Shown here piece by piece: positions 26,412-35,919 of a stretch of 56,768 nucleotides of DNA. The position numbers and the translations under genes were made by a program. The stretch covers positions 1 to 56,768 of the forward strand of contig SHVP01000003.1 of NCBI GenBank assembly GCA_009694165.1. The letters are read 5' to 3'. The notes under the pieces were generated by a model. That model was not told the DNA's origin. It made no database searches and saw only the letters and a program-made list of their open reading frames with translations. This stretch comes from Alphaproteobacteria bacterium. GTDB lineage: Bacteria; Pseudomonadota; Alphaproteobacteria; SHVP01. Numbering within the stretch: position 1 is the first letter of the stretch; every line of letters starts with the position of its first letter.

Positions 26412-28148
26412 TCAGCGCGCGGTGGTCGGCGCTGCCTGGACGCCGCGGACGAGCTTGCCGGGGAACGCCTCGGTCGATCGCCCGGCGCGAAACGTCACCT
26501 GGCCCGACAGGATGGTCGCGTCGTAGCCCTCGGCGTGTTGGGAGAGCCGCATGCCCCCCGCCGGCAGGTCGTGGGTTGCGCGCGGCGCCCGCAACGTCAA
26601 GCGGTCGTAGTCGATGACGTTGAGATCCGCCTTGTAGCCCGGCTTCAGCAGCCCGCGGTCGTGGAAGCCGACGACGGCAGCGTTGCGACTGGTGAGCGCC
26701 TTCACCACCCAGGGAACGCTCAGCCGTTCGCCGGCGCGATCGCGCGTCCAATAAGTCAGGAGGAACGTCGGCATGCTCGAATCGCAGATGCGGCCGAGAT
26801 GGGCGCCGGCGTCGCCCAGGCCGATCACCGTCTCGGGCCGGCGCAGCATTTCGAGCACGGTGTCGAGATTATGCGCCGCGAAGTTGCGGGCCGGGTGATA
26901 GAGAAGTCCCTTGCCCTCCTGATCGAGCAGCACGTCATAGGCCACCTCGAAGGCGGTGCGGCCTTGCCGCTTGGCGATGTTGTCGAGTCGTTCCTCGACT
27001 TTGGGCGAATAGTTGGGCGGGTCGCCCATCGGATATTGGGCGTCGACGCCGCGCGCCATTCCCATCACGCGGAGGTCCTTACCCTCGGCCGGCTCGGCCA
27101 ACAGTCGCGCCCGAAGCTCGGGCGTCCGCATCGCCTTGACCCGCTCGGCCAGGGGCAGGTGCTTGATGGCGCGATAGCTGACGCAGAAGCTGAACGGGTG
27201 CGAGGTGAGTTCGAGCCCGAACAGGACGCCGACCGGGCGGGCGACGACCTGGCCGTACATGGTGGCGCCTGCCTGGTAGGCCGCCGCCGCGCCGTCGGCC
27301 AATTCCCGCCACTGGTCCGGCCGCTCCTTGGCTTGCAGCAACGGAAAGTGCACCGGGCGGCCGGTCGTTTCGGCGAGCCGCCGCAACATGGCGAACTCGG
27401 ACGAAAAGCCTTTGCTGGTGTCGAAATCGCTCGCCGTCATGAAGGTGCCAGCGCCGAGGTCCTTGAGCGCGAGCAGAATGCCCATCAGTTCGTCTTCCGA
27501 GGCCGTCGTCGAGGGAACGACATCGCCGCTCGCCGAGCGGTGACCGACGGCACGCGAGGTGCTGAAGCCCATGCCGCCCGCCGCTACGCCCTCGCGGACG
27601 ATCGCCGCCATGCGTCGGATGTCCTCGGGCGAGGCGGGTTCACGCCGCTCGCCGCGATCGCCCATGACGAACACCCGCACCGGACAGTGCGGCACCATGG
27701 TGGCGAAATCGACGTCGACCCGGCGGGTCTCGAGCGCGGTCAGGTATTCGGGGAAGGTCGTCCACGTCCACGGCAGGCCTGCGTTCAAGGTGGCGCCGGG
27801 AATGTCTTCGACGCCTTCCATCACGTCGACCATGGCCGCGCGTTGCGCCGGCGTACAGGGCGCGAAGCCGACGCCGCAATTGCCCATCAGCACGGTGGTG
27901 ACGCCGTGGCCCGAAGACGGCGTCATGTGCCGGTCCCACATCACCTGGCCGTCGAAATGGGTGTGAATGTCGATGAAGCCGGGGGTGACGAGGCGACCCT
28001 TGGCATTGATCTCGTCCTTGCCGCGGTCGGCCACCTTGCCGACGGCGACGATGCGATCGCCGCTGATGGCGACATCGCCCTCGAAGGTTGCCGCACCGGT
28101 CCCATCGGCGATGGTGCCACCGCGAATTACCAAATCGTATTGGGCCAT
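26412..28148 (-). CDS. D-aminoacylase / N-acyl-D-amino-acid deacylase-family amidohydrolase
   Basis: This 578-residue metal-dependent amidohydrolase has the split composite domain at the N-terminus (YDLVIRGGTIADGTG, residues 4-18) and the metal-binding IDIHTHFDGQ (His62 and His64). A GNCGVGFAPC segment follows, typical of the D-aminoacylase group. The C-terminal half keeps VIGLGDAGAHLG with the catalytic Asp region and the PGYKADLNVID return to the composite domain. It would hydrolyse an amide or cyclic amide in the cytoplasm; the natural substrate is unknown. It lies between comM and gshB, which are close neighbours in many relatives, and looks like an insertion into that block. The start at 28148 is standard. 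Confidence 0.87.
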   Translation of the reverse strand: MAQYDLVIRGGTIADGTGAATFEGDVAISGDRIVAVGKVADRGKDEINAKGRLVTPGFIDIHTHFDGQVMWDRHMTPSSGHGVTTVLMGNCGVGFAPCTPAQRAAMVDVMEGVEDIPGATLNAGLPWTWTTFPEYLTALETRRVDVDFATMVPHCPVRVFVMGDRGERREPASPEDIRRMAAIVREGVAAGGMGFSTSRAVGHRSASGDVVPSTTASEDELMGILLALKDLGAGTFMTASDFDTSKGFSSEFAMLRRLAETTGRPVHFPLLQAKERPDQWRELADGAAAAYQAGATMYGQVVARPVGVLFGLELTSHPFSFCVSYRAIKHLPLAERVKAMRTPELRARLLAEPAEGKDLRVMGMARGVDAQYPMGDPPNYSPKVEERLDNIAKRQGRTAFEVAYDVLLDQEGKGLLYHPARNFAAHNLDTVLEMLRRPETVIGLGDAGAHLGRICDSSMPTFLLTYWTRDRAGERLSVPWVVKALTSRNAAVVGFHDRGLLKPGYKADLNVIDYDRLTLRAPRATHDLPAGGMRLSQHAEGYDATILSGQVTFRAGRSTEAFPGKLVRGVQAAPTTAR

Positions 28149-28299
28149 GTCGACCTCCCCCTAAGTGAATACGCCCGCCGCCTCCGGCAGCATGGCTGTG
28201 CGAGCGGACAGGGCATAGTGCGCCGAACCGCCGAAGCGCGGCAATCGTTCTTGCCATTGCCCCGATCGGCCGCCTGAAAAGCCTCGCGGCCGGCGGGGT

Positions 28300-29000
28300 C
28301 TAGCGCTGCAGGGTCAGGCGGTCGCCGGCCACTTCGACCTTGGCGAGGCGCGAAAGAAAACTCATGCCGAGCAGCGACCGGCCGGTCAACGCTTGGGCGA
28401 CGTGGCCGCGCACGTCGGTGCGGTGATCGGACCGATGGCGATTTCCGCGAGGCGGATCGGCGCGCCGGCCGAGCGACCCGCGGCGGTGTCGAGCGGCACG
28501 CTGTAGATCAGCCGATCGGGGTCGAGGCCGATCCGGCGCGCATCGCGGGGCGTCAAGGCCACCGAGGTGGCCCCGGTGTCGACGAGAAAACGCACCGGCG
28601 TCCCGTTCACCAACGCCTCGGCGACGAACTGGCCGTCCTCGCCCCGGCGCAGCGCGACGCTGTCGCCCGTCACCGTCGCCCGATGCGGCAGCAGTTCGGC
28701 GCCCACCCGGTCGACAACGGCCCGGACGCGATCGCGATAGGAGTAGCCGACCGCGAGCACGGCGGCGATGGCCACCCAGGCTGCGGCGGCCCGAAGCGCG
28801 GTTCCTGGCCGCGCCCGCCAACCGACCGCGGCGGCGCCCAACAGCAACACGACCTGGACCAGATTGCCGGCAAGCTGCAGGCCGACGTCGCCGTCGAGAC
28901 GTTCAGGAAACCTGTCGGCGAGGGACCAGACCAGCGCGCCAACGACCGCGACCGCCCCCAACCACCACAGCAGGGATCTGTTCATGACCTTCCGATTCAC
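28300..29000 (-). pseudogene. retropepsin-like membrane aspartic protease (TIGR02281-type), frameshifted near its C-terminus
   Basis: From the ATG at 29000 the frame encodes three hydrophobic segments, then a retropepsin-like domain with FLVDTGATSVALT (catalytic Asp141). It runs to IGPITAPTCAATSPKR and a stop at 28386. The next frame continues with VRGHVAQALTGRSLLGMSFL and SRLAKVEVAGDRLTLQR to the TAG at 28300. That is the usual C-terminus of this family, with its hydrophobic-hydrophobic-Gly second half. A one-base indel at about 28415-28425 therefore splits the gene. The intact product would be an inner-membrane protein with its single-Asp protease domain in the periplasm, working as a dimer. 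The gene may still be whole if this is a sequence error. Confidence 0.75.
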
Positions 29001-29060
29001 CCGCCGCCCGATGGGGTGCCGTCCCGGTTTATCCCGGGAACAAACCCGATTCGGTCGACC

Positions 29061-29531
29061 CTAACTGAAACCGCCCGCCCGCCCCCACGCGGCCACGACG
29101 ATAACCGCCAGCCCGAGGATCGTATTGACGCCGACGATCTGGCGGATGCGGCTGAGCGCCGCGCCGGCGGCGGGCTGATCCTTGGCCGCCCGCGCCGCGC
29201 GAAATCGCGGAAAGGCGCCGAAATAAAGCACGAGATAGAGCGCGATCATGACGAGCGCGATGCCCTGCATGAGATGGACATGAAGCGGGGCGCCGGCAAA
29301 CCCGCCCATGAATTCGAACATCATCCAGTAGCCGGTGACCGGCAGCACGATCACCGCCGTCCACACATAAGTAAAGAAGCGCCCGAAGATGCCCTGCCAC
29401 AACGCGCCGCGCAGCGGCGGCTCGAGCGCGGCCACTGCCGCCGGGCGCACCATCACGTAGGCAAAGAACATGCCGCCGACCCAGATCACCGCCGACAGCA
29501 AATGGAGGACAACGAGCGCGGACAGCAGCAT
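29061..29531 (-). CDS. CopD-like four-helix membrane protein
   Basis: This 156-residue protein has four hydrophobic segments. The start LLSALVVLHLLSAVIWVGGMFFAYVMVRP has the H-x6-WVGG-x-F pattern typical of the CopD/copper-resistance D domain. Further segments contain TGYWMMFEFMGG, a His-rich loop PLHVHLMQG, and IVGVNTILGLAVIVVAAWG. The family is thought to act in copper handling across the inner membrane, but direct evidence is limited. It starts 2 bp after the gshB stop, so co-transcription with gshB is likely. The membrane proteins at 21.9-24.1 kb show a distantly similar helix-1 pattern. Confidence 0.75.
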   Translation of the reverse strand: MLLSALVVLHLLSAVIWVGGMFFAYVMVRPAAVAALEPPLRGALWQGIFGRFFTYVWTAVIVLPVTGYWMMFEFMGGFAGAPLHVHLMQGIALVMIALYLVLYFGAFPRFRAARAAKDQPAAGAALSRIRQIVGVNTILGLAVIVVAAWGRAGGFS

Positions 29532-29533
29532 GA

Positions 29534-30493
29534 CTACATCGTCTTCCGGCGGCGGCCGTAGCGCCGCTCGATCGCGTCCCAGATCTTTGCCTCAATCTTG
29601 CCGCCGTCGAAGCGGTTGATCTCCTGAATGCCGGTTGGCGAGGTCACGTTGATTTCGGTGAGGTAGCCGCCGATCACGTCGATGCCGACAAAAATGAGGC
29701 CCCGTTCCCGCAGCGCCGGGCCGATGACCTCGCAGATCTCGCGCTCGCGCTTGCTCAGCGTCGTCTTCACCGCCAGCCCGCCGACATGCAGATTGGACCG
29801 CGCCTCGCCCGCCGCGGGCACCCGATTGACCGCGCCGACGGCGACGCCATCGACCAGAATGATGCGCTTATCGCCTTCGCGAACCTGTGGCACGTAGCGT
29901 TGCACGATCACCGGTTCGCGGAATATTTGAGTGAACATTTCGAGCAAGGCATTCAGGTTCTCGTCGTCCGGCCGGATGTGGAACACGCCCGCGCCGCCGT
30001 TGCCGAACAGCGGCTTGACGATGATGTCCTTGTGCTCGTCGCGAAAGGCCCGGATCTGCGTGAAGTCCGAACTGATCAGCGTCGGCGGCATCACCCCCTC
30101 GAAATGGGTCACGAACAGTTTTTCCGGCGCGTTGCGGACGTGCACCGGATCGTTGACCACCAGCGTCTTGGGATGAATGTGCTCGAGCAGATGCGTCGCC
30201 GTGATGTAAGACATGTCGAACGGCGGATCTTGTCGCATCAGCACGACGTCGAGCGTCGCCAGGTCGACCACCTCCGCGGTGCCGAGCGAAAAGTGATTGC
30301 CCTTCTCGCGGCGCACCTGCAGCGGCTGCATGGTGGCAAATACGCGGCCGTCCTTGAGGAACAACTGGCGCGGCAAATAATGAAACAGCGCGTGCTGGCG
30401 CGCCTGGCCTTCGAGCGCGAGGACGAAGGTCGAGTCGGCGTCGATATTGACGCCGGCAATGTGGTCCATCTGGATGGCAACGGCGAGGCTCAT
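29534..30493 (-). CDS. gshB: glutathione synthase
   Basis: This 319-residue ATP-grasp ligase joins gamma-glutamylcysteine and glycine, the second step of glutathione synthesis, in the cytoplasm. Family landmarks are [41 protein letters not shown], the ATP-binding [15 protein letters not shown], and the C-terminal [21 protein letters not shown]. The ATG at 30493 was chosen because the family protein begins at this Met; 26 upstream in-frame residues are Cys/Ser-rich and unlike it. It follows the SirB1-like gene by 19 bp and precedes the CopD-like gene by 2 bp. The placement close to comM, yraN and rsmI is normal for alphaproteobacteria. A glutathione transferase is also present in the window. 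Confidence 0.96.
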   Translation of the reverse strand: MSLAVAIQMDHIAGVNIDADSTFVLALEGQARQHALFHYLPRQLFLKDGRVFATMQPLQVRREKGNHFSLGTAEVVDLATLDVVLMRQDPPFDMSYITATHLLEHIHPKTLVVNDPVHVRNAPEKLFVTHFEGVMPPTLISSDFTQIRAFRDEHKDIIVKPLFGNGGAGVFHIRPDDENLNALLEMFTQIFREPVIVQRYVPQVREGDKRIILVDGVAVGAVNRVPAAGEARSNLHVGGLAVKTTLSKREREICEVIGPALRERGLIFVGIDVIGGYLTEINVTSPTGIQEINRFDGGKIEAKIWDAIERRYGRRRKTM

Positions 30494-30512
30494 CGGCGAC
30501 CTGCGGAACGAG

Positions 30513-31337
30513 TTAGTTGAGGCGGGACTTGTGCTGCTGCAGCAGATGGGCCGCATCATGCCGCATCGCATCGTTGGTTGCCCGCTTGAAATACTCCTGG
30601 GCAGCGGCGATCGCGTCGCGCAGGTTGCCGCGACTGCCCTCGATCGAGCTCAATTCGCGCCACAGCGTCGCCTGCGCCGGCGCGAACAGCAGAATGCGAC
30701 GCAGCACGTCGGCGGCGCGGGCAAGGTCTTCGGCCCGCAATGCCCGCGACTTGATGTTGTTCTGCAGCCGGACCAGAACGTCCCGCTTGGTCACCGGTTG
30801 ATAGAATTCCGGTTTCAGGTCGATCTCCTTGGTGAAGCGGCCTAGCAACTTGCGCATGCCGACGGAATCGACCACCTCGCCGCCGTTGAACGGATCGAGC
30901 GCAATGCGCGAGCGACCCTCTTCGAGGCGAACCAGAAAATGAAACGGGAAGGACAGCCCGACCATCGTCCAGCCCGCGGTCTCGGCCGAGTGGATGAACA
31001 GGATGCCGAGGGTCACCGGCAATCCCTTGCGCCGGTCGATGACGCGCATCAAATTGGCGTTCTGGACGTCTTCGTAGGTCAGGGTGTCACCGGCATAGCC
31101 GTGACGGCCGACCAGGACCGCGCGCAAGGCCTCGACCCGATCCTCGGGGCCGCGCGCCCCGGCAGCGATCAAGTCCTGCGCAAGGGCCGCCAGATGATCA
31201 CGGTAGCGGTCGAGCGCGACGCGCGGCCGATCCAGCGCCGCCAGCAGCAGGGCCGCTTCGCCGATGTCGATCGCATCGTCGCCCACGGCGCCGACGCTGC
31301 GCAACTGATCTTCGATTGCCACTCGTTCTGGAATCAC
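30513..31337 (-). CDS. SirB1-family transglutaminase-like / TPR protein
   Basis: This 274-residue protein resembles SirB1/YchA, a family with a transglutaminase-like N-terminal domain and a helical tetratricopeptide-like C-terminal part. The domain shows [33 protein letters not shown], and [13 protein letters not shown] with DPFNGG. The second half ([23 protein letters not shown], [16 protein letters not shown]) is TPR-like. The classic catalytic Cys is not evident, as in many members. The start is a GTG at 31337, with GAAGG as ribosome-binding site five bases upstream. It lies 8 bp downstream of the BON lipoprotein gene and 19 bp upstream of gshB. Biochemical function is unknown. Confidence 0.85.
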   Translation of the reverse strand: MIPERVAIEDQLRSVGAVGDDAIDIGEAALLLAALDRPRVALDRYRDHLAALAQDLIAAGARGPEDRVEALRAVLVGRHGYAGDTLTYEDVQNANLMRVIDRRKGLPVTLGILFIHSAETAGWTMVGLSFPFHFLVRLEEGRSRIALDPFNGGEVVDSVGMRKLLGRFTKEIDLKPEFYQPVTKRDVLVRLQNNIKSRALRAEDLARAADVLRRILLFAPAQATLWRELSSIEGSRGNLRDAIAAAQEYFKRATNDAMRHDAAHLLQQHKSRLN

Positions 31338-31345
31338 CGCGGCCT

Positions 31346-31945
31346 TCAGGAGCGCCGCTGGTCGTCTTTGAGCAAGACGTAGCTCACTACCCGCTGCACG
31401 CCAGCGATGCTGCGGGCATGTCCGGTGACGCGCTCGAGTTCGCCTTGATTTTGGGCAATACCAGTCAGGTAAACAACGGCGTTAACCGTTTCGACGTTGT
31501 AGTTGATCGCCGACACGTTGCGATCGGCCAGCATCTTGAAGCGGAGTTCGTTGGAGATTCGCACGTCGCGCAGGTAGTTGCCGACGGAGCTGCGGTCGCG
31601 CACTTCGAGTTCGTTGTAGACCTCGCGGACTCCGTTCACCTGCCAGGTGATTCGCGCCGCCTCGATTCGGTCTTCGGGCTTGGGCACATTGCCGGTGAGC
31701 AGCACCCGGCCCTCGACGACGTCGACGCCGACGGCGACGAACAGGCGATCGCTTTTCTCCAGCAGCCGGTCTTTGACGCTCAACTTGACGCCGGTATCGT
31801 CGATGGTACTGCCGACCGTGCGCTCCTGCATGACGGCGATGCCACCAGTGGCGCCGGCGCCGACGATGGCGCCCGGACAACCGGTCAATAGCAACAGGGC
31901 GGCGGCTAGGGCGGCGACACTCCAGCGACGATCGGTGGCACTCAC
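31346..31945 (-). CDS. BON-domain outer-membrane lipoprotein (DolP/OsmY-like)
   Basis: This 199-residue lipoprotein has a lipobox, ALLLLTGC, with the modified Cys at about residue 22. After maturation it carries two BON domains: VKDRLLEKSDRLFVAVGVDV...GRVLLTGNVPKPED and IRDVRI-type ISNELRFKMLADRNVSAINYNV...AVVYLTGIAQNQGE. Two BON domains on a lipoprotein are typical of DolP, which supports outer-membrane integrity near the BAM complex. The start was fixed as the GTG at 31945 because an almost perfect ribosome-binding site (AGGAGGT, 31957-31951) stands in front of it. A longer open frame reaching back to 32320 is an artefact of the frameshifted yraN. Confidence 0.9.
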   Translation of the reverse strand: MSATDRRWSVAALAAALLLLTGCPGAIVGAGATGGIAVMQERTVGSTIDDTGVKLSVKDRLLEKSDRLFVAVGVDVVEGRVLLTGNVPKPEDRIEAARITWQVNGVREVYNELEVRDRSSVGNYLRDVRISNELRFKMLADRNVSAINYNVETVNAVVYLTGIAQNQGELERVTGHARSIAGVQRVVSYVLLKDDQRRS

Positions 31946-31971
31946 GCGATACCTCCTCAAAACATGGCGCA

Positions 31972-32015
31972 CGCTCACCCGCTGCGGGAATCTTAACACC
32001 GGCCGGGGGTGAGCG
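31972..32015. repeat. inverted repeat between yraN and the BON lipoprotein gene
   Basis: Arms CGCTCACCC (31972-31980) and GGGTGAGCG (32007-32015) are perfect 9-bp complements around a 26-base loop. They lie in the 82-bp gap just upstream of the BON gene's ribosome-binding site. The minus-strand RNA could fold here; no U-tract follows, so this is not a clear terminator. Confidence 0.35.
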
Positions 32016-32027
32016 GTACATCGGGGA

Positions 32028-32356
32028 CTAGACCGGACGCCAGGCGTCGACGAGATGGCGAGGCCAGCGCCCTGGCGCCACCAGGACAACGTCAAAGCGG
32101 ACGGGCAAGCGGGCCAAATCGCGCCGCCGACCGAGAAAGAGCCCGGCGGCGGCGACAATACGCCGGCGGCGAGGCTGGTTCGCGTCTTCACCTCGACCGC
32201 GACGAGAACGCGCCCGCGCCGGACCACGAGGTCGATTTCGCCGGCCGGCGTTTTGAAGCGATGCGCGAGGACGCGATAGCCTTTGCACCGCAGCAGCCAA
32301 GCCGCCGCGATCTCGGCCAAGCGGCCCCGGCGTTCGACCAGGCGTCGCCGCCTCAG
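32028..32356 (-). pseudogene. yraN: yraN (YraN/UPF0102 endonuclease-like protein), frameshifted
   Basis: The family is a small restriction-endonuclease-fold protein of uncertain role. The N-terminal half is readable as [20 protein letters not shown], then [20 protein letters not shown] with the conserved Glu-Ile-Asp, and [11 protein letters not shown] (conserved E-V-K). The C-terminal half, [20 protein letters not shown] and [20 protein letters not shown], is in another frame. The junction near 32165 seems also to lack about 8-10 residues normally ending in a Pro-Arg-Lys-Gln type stretch. No ATG, GTG or TTG fits the expected N-terminus; a CTG at 32356 overlapping the rsmI stop (CTGA) is possible. 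The order rsmI-yraN is conserved in relatives. Either a pseudogene or a sequence error. Confidence 0.75.
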
Positions 32357-33261
32357 CCGGGATCGTGATCGGGCGGCGACTTCCGCAGGCTGAGCGCCAG
32401 CGCGTAGGCCTGCTTGCGCGGCAGGCCGGTCAACGTCGCCACCTGCTGGGCGGCGCGGCTGATACTCATGGTCTGCAACGCCTCAGCCAGCAAACCGGTA
32501 ACATCGTGGCCAGCCTCTTCTGCCGCGGGTGGACCGACGACGAGCACGATTTCGCCTTTTGGCGGTCCCGCCTCGCCATAGTGAATGGCCAATTCAGGCA
32601 AGGTTCCGCGACGAACCTCCTCGAACATCTTGGTGAGTTCACGGCAAATCGCGGCTTCGCGGGCGCCAAGACCGGCAGCGAGGTCGTTCAGGCAGGCGGC
32701 GAGCCGCGGGCCGGTCTCGAACAACACGAGCGTGGCCCGGACGACGCGCGTTTCGGCGATGGCACGGCGACGGGCCACCGCCTTGGCGGGCAGGAAGCCA
32801 ACAAAGAAGAAGCGATCGGTCGGCAGCCCGGCCACGGCGAGCGCGGCCGTGACCGCCGACGGCCCGGGGATCGCCACGACGCGCAGACCTTCTTCGTGGG
32901 CTTGGCGCACCAAGCGATAGCCCGGATCGGAAATCAGGGGCGTGCCGGCATCCGATACCAGCGCCACAGATCGGCCCTCTTTCAGCTGTGTGATGATGCG
33001 CGGCCGGACGGCCGCGGCATTATGGTCGTGATAGGCGATCAGATCAGCCCGCAGGCCGAGATGCGCCAACAGACGACCCGTGACCCGAGTGTCCTCGCAG
33101 GCAACGAGATCGACGTGACCGAGAATCCGCCGCAGACGATCGCTGACATCCGCCAAGTTGCCGATCGGCGTCGCCGCAACGTAGAGCCCGGGCGGCAATT
33201 TACTTGCCCCAGGCGCCTCGCTAGTCTGGCCCCGCTGCTCGGCGCCGGTACCCTTGGCCAT
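32353..33261 (-). CDS. rsmI: 16S rRNA (cytidine(1402)-2'-O)-methyltransferase
   Basis: This 302-residue SAM-dependent enzyme of the tetrapyrrole-methylase fold modifies C1402 in the ribosomal P site. Landmarks are [16 protein letters not shown] (residues 27-42), the [11 protein letters not shown] segment, [39 protein letters not shown] and a [13 protein letters not shown] stretch. All are typical of RsmI. A C-terminal helical tail ([14 protein letters not shown]) is the usual RsmI extension. The ATG at 33261 was chosen over one at 33354, which would overlap the divergent lipoprotein gene. Its N-terminal 20 residues are low complexity and poorly conserved. Confidence 0.95.
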   Translation of the reverse strand: MAKGTGAEQRGQTSEAPGASKLPPGLYVAATPIGNLADVSDRLRRILGHVDLVACEDTRVTGRLLAHLGLRADLIAYHDHNAAAVRPRIITQLKEGRSVALVSDAGTPLISDPGYRLVRQAHEEGLRVVAIPGPSAVTAALAVAGLPTDRFFFVGFLPAKAVARRRAIAETRVVRATLVLFETGPRLAACLNDLAAGLGAREAAICRELTKMFEEVRRGTLPELAIHYGEAGPPKGEIVLVVGPPAAEEAGHDVTGLLAEALQTMSISRAAQQVATLTGLPRKQAYALALSLRKSPPDHDPG

Positions 33262-33299
33262 GCCGCCCGTAGGCCCCGGCCGGTGGAGGGATCCCGGTG

Positions 33300-34745
33300 A
33301 TGCGCGTCCGTGTTTTGGCATGTTCGGCCCTGCTGGTCTGCGCCCTTTGCGCATGCGGCGATCCGCGCTTCAGCGACGTCGCCAACGTGCTGCGGCCGAT
33401 ATTGGGCCAGCCGCAGCCGCTGACGCCAGGACAACAGCAGCAGGTCGGGCCGGCACCGGCAGCGCCGCCGCCGGCGGTTCCGGTCGAGCGGGTGGTGGTA
33501 GCACCGGTACCCCCTACCCCCGCGCCCGCCCCGGCCGGGCCCGGCCGGGACCTTACCTTGCGATTGCCGCCGCTGCCGAACGGACCCCAGCTCCGCCCGC
33601 CCGAGGGCGGACTCCAGCCCATCCGCATCGCCGTCGTCGTGCCGCTGTCCGGTCCGAGCGCCTCGCTCGGACAAGGCTTGCTCAACGCCGCGATGATAGC
33701 GCTGTTCGACATGGGCGATCCACGCTTCCAGCTGCTGCCGCGCGACGACGAGGGTCTGCCCGAAGGGGCAATCGACGCCGTCGAATCGGCGCTACAGGAG
33801 GGGGCGCAACTGGTCCTCGGGCCCTTGTTCTCCGCCTCGGTGCAAGCGGCCGCCCAAGTGACCCGCGCCCACGGCGTCAACATGATCGCGTTCTCGACCG
33901 ATCGTGAGGTCGCCGGCAACGGCGTCTATCTGATCGGGTTCACGCCGGAGCAGCAGGTTGAGCGCGTCGTCACCTTCGCGCGCAGCCAGGGCCTCAGCCG
34001 TTTTGCCGCCCTGGTTCCGACATCGCCCTATGGCGGAACGATCGAGAGCGCGCTCCGCGCCACCGCTACCCGGCTGGGCAGCAGCGTCATCCGCGTCGAA
34101 CGCTACGCCCCGGCGGCCCAGGACTTTGCCGAGCCCGTGCAACGGCTCGCCGACTATCGACGCCGCCGGGCCACCCTCGACAACCTGCGCCAGCAAAACC
34201 AGGAAGACGAGCCGGCCCGGCGCGCACTCAACCGCCTTGAAGAACGAGGCGCGATCGCCGAAGCGGGCTTCGATGCGGTTCTGCTCGCCGAAGGCGGCGA
34301 GCGCCTGCGGGCCCTCGCGTCCCTGCTGCCCTTCTACGACGTCCATCCCGATCGGGTTCGTTTCCTCGGCACCGGTCTGTGGGACGAACCCAATGTCGGG
34401 CGGGAACCGGCCCTGGTGGGCGGCTGGTTCGCGGGACCGCCGGCGGGCGAGCGCGATCAATTCCGTGCCCGCTACGAGAAGATTTTCGGTGAAGCGCCGC
34501 CGCGACTGGCGAGCCTCGCCTACGATGCGACGGCGCTGGCCGCGGTGCTGGCGCGAGCGGCGAGCGGCCCAGACTTTTCGAGCCAAGCGCTGACCAACCC
34601 GACTGGCTTCGCCGGGATCGACGGAATTTTTCGTTTTCGCGCCGATGGCGTGGCCGAGCGGGGTCTGTCGGTAATCGAAGTCCGACCGCGCGGCGTTCGC
34701 GTATTAAGTCCGGCCCCCGATTCGTTCCAGGCCGTCACCAACTGA
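33300..34745 (+). CDS. penicillin-binding protein activator, LppC/LpoA-like lipoprotein
   Basis: This 481-residue lipoprotein has a type II signal ending in LVCALCAC, a Pro-rich linker of about 65 residues and a periplasmic-binding-protein-like domain. The domain begins IRIAVVVPLSGPSASLGQGL and includes GAQLVLGPLFSASVQAA and AFSTDREVAGNGVYLIGF. It ends with a GFAGIDGIFRFRADGVAERG stretch. The domain matches the C-terminal half of LpoA, the outer-membrane activator of PBP1A; the TPR half of LpoA is absent, as usual in alphaproteobacteria. The ATG at 33300 follows GGAGGG at 33285-33290; a GTG three bases earlier is an alternative. It diverges from rsmI, a conserved pairing, and overlaps hemW by 11 bp at the 3' end. 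Confidence 0.9.
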   Translation: MRVRVLACSALLVCALCACGDPRFSDVANVLRPILGQPQPLTPGQQQQVGPAPAAPPPAVPVERVVVAPVPPTPAPAPAGPGRDLTLRLPPLPNGPQLRPPEGGLQPIRIAVVVPLSGPSASLGQGLLNAAMIALFDMGDPRFQLLPRDDEGLPEGAIDAVESALQEGAQLVLGPLFSASVQAAAQVTRAHGVNMIAFSTDREVAGNGVYLIGFTPEQQVERVVTFARSQGLSRFAALVPTSPYGGTIESALRATATRLGSSVIRVERYAPAAQDFAEPVQRLADYRRRRATLDNLRQQNQEDEPARRALNRLEERGAIAEAGFDAVLLAEGGERLRALASLLPFYDVHPDRVRFLGTGLWDEPNVGREPALVGGWFAGPPAGERDQFRARYEKIFGEAPPRLASLAYDATALAAVLARAASGPDFSSQALTNPTGFAGIDGIFRFRADGVAERGLSVIEVRPRGVRVLSPAPDSFQAVTN

Positions 34746-35919
34746 GCCGATCGATCAGTTTGGCGTAGATCGTATTGAGGAGCGGCCGCCCGGTATCGGT
34801 GAGGCGCAGCCGTTCGCCGTCATAGGCCACGAGTCCGGCGGCGATCCAATCATCGCAGCGATCGGGCGGCAGTACATCGCTCAATCGAGCGCCGGTGACC
34901 TGGAGAAAGCGCGCGGCCGAGACGCCCTCGCGCAGGCGCAAACCCATGAACAAGAGTTCCTCACCCTGTTCGGCCGGCGCCAGCACCTCCGTCTTGCTCC
35001 GCGCCTCGCCGTCCGCCGCCGCCGCCAACCACTGTTGAGGCGAGCGATGCTCCTCGGTCGCGTGGCGCAAGCCCCCACGCAACAGGCGCCCATGCGCACC
35101 CGGCCCGACCCCGAGATAGGTGCAGTAGCGCCAGTAAACCAGGTTATGGACGCTTTCTTCGCCCGGTCGGGCGTGGTTTGAGACCTCGTAAGCGGCGAGG
35201 CCCGCGCCTTCGCAGCGTTCCTGCGTCAGTTCGTAGAAGGCGGCCTGGTCGTCGCTGTCGAGCGCGGCGATCTCGCCGCGCGCCTGGGCGGCGGCAAAGG
35301 GCGTCCCCGCTTCGATGCCGAGCTGGTACAGCGACAGGTGGCCGCCCGTCGCGGCAAAGGCGAGCCCTTCATCGAGCTCGCGCCGCCACGCCGCCAGACT
35401 CTGGCCAGGGCGGGCGTAGATCAAATCAAACGTGGTGCGCGGGAAGACCCGTTGCGCCGCAGCGAGCGCCTGCCGCGCCGCGGCGGCCGTGTGGTCGCGC
35501 CCGAGAAAGGCGAGGGCCGCGTCGTCGAAACTTTGCACCCCGAGCGACAAGCGATTGATCCCCACGGCGCGAAAATCGGCGAGGCGAGGCGCGGTCGCCG
35601 ACGATGGATTGGCCTCGAGGGTGATTTCAGCCCCGCCCGCCAGCACGAAATGGGCAGCGACGGCTTCGAGCACCGTCGCCACCAGTCCAGGCGACATCAG
35701 CGACGGCGTCCCGCCGCCGAAATAGACGCTGGTGACCGGCTGGCGATCGATCTCGGCCGCGTAGCGCGCCAACAGGCGGGCGTAACCAAGGCGCCACGGC
35801 GCTTCATCCACGGTACGCGCGGCGCGCACATTGAAGTCGCAATAGGGGCAGATCGCCGCGCAGAAGGGCCAGTGGATGTAGATCCCGAGGCCTGGCTCGG
35901 TGCTAACGGAAACAGGCAT
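34735..35919 (-). CDS. hemW: heme chaperone HemW (radical SAM, formerly HemN-like)
   Basis: This 394-residue radical SAM protein resembles HemW, which binds heme and is thought to deliver it to membrane targets. The cluster motif is C20-x3-C24-x2-C27 in [15 protein letters not shown]. It lacks the extra N-terminal residues of coproporphyrinogen oxidase HemN and keeps the HemW features [31 protein letters not shown] and [20 protein letters not shown]. The ATG at 35919 lies 17 bp inside the end of rdgB, so translation may be coupled. It is the last gene of the rph-rdgB-hemW run and converges on the LppC-like gene. Confidence 0.94.
   Translation of the reverse strand: MPVSVSTEPGLGIYIHWPFCAAICPYCDFNVRAARTVDEAPWRLGYARLLARYAAEIDRQPVTSVYFGGGTPSLMSPGLVATVLEAVAAHFVLAGGAEITLEANPSSATAPRLADFRAVGINRLSLGVQSFDDAALAFLGRDHTAAAARQALAAAQRVFPRTTFDLIYARPGQSLAAWRRELDEGLAFAATGGHLSLYQLGIEAGTPFAAAQARGEIAALDSDDQAAFYELTQERCEGAGLAAYEVSNHARPGEESVHNLVYWRYCTYLGVGPGAHGRLLRGGLRHATEEHRSPQQWLAAAADGEARSKTEVLAPAEQGEELLFMGLRLREGVSAARFLQVTGARLSDVLPPDRCDDWIAAGLVAYDGERLRLTDTGRPLLNTIYAKLIDRLSW

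Noticed and set aside
26268..28277. 669-codon plus-strand ORF opposite the amidohydrolase
   Set aside because: Shadow frame of a GC-rich gene; the minus-strand gene has the metal motif HTH and a normal family layout.
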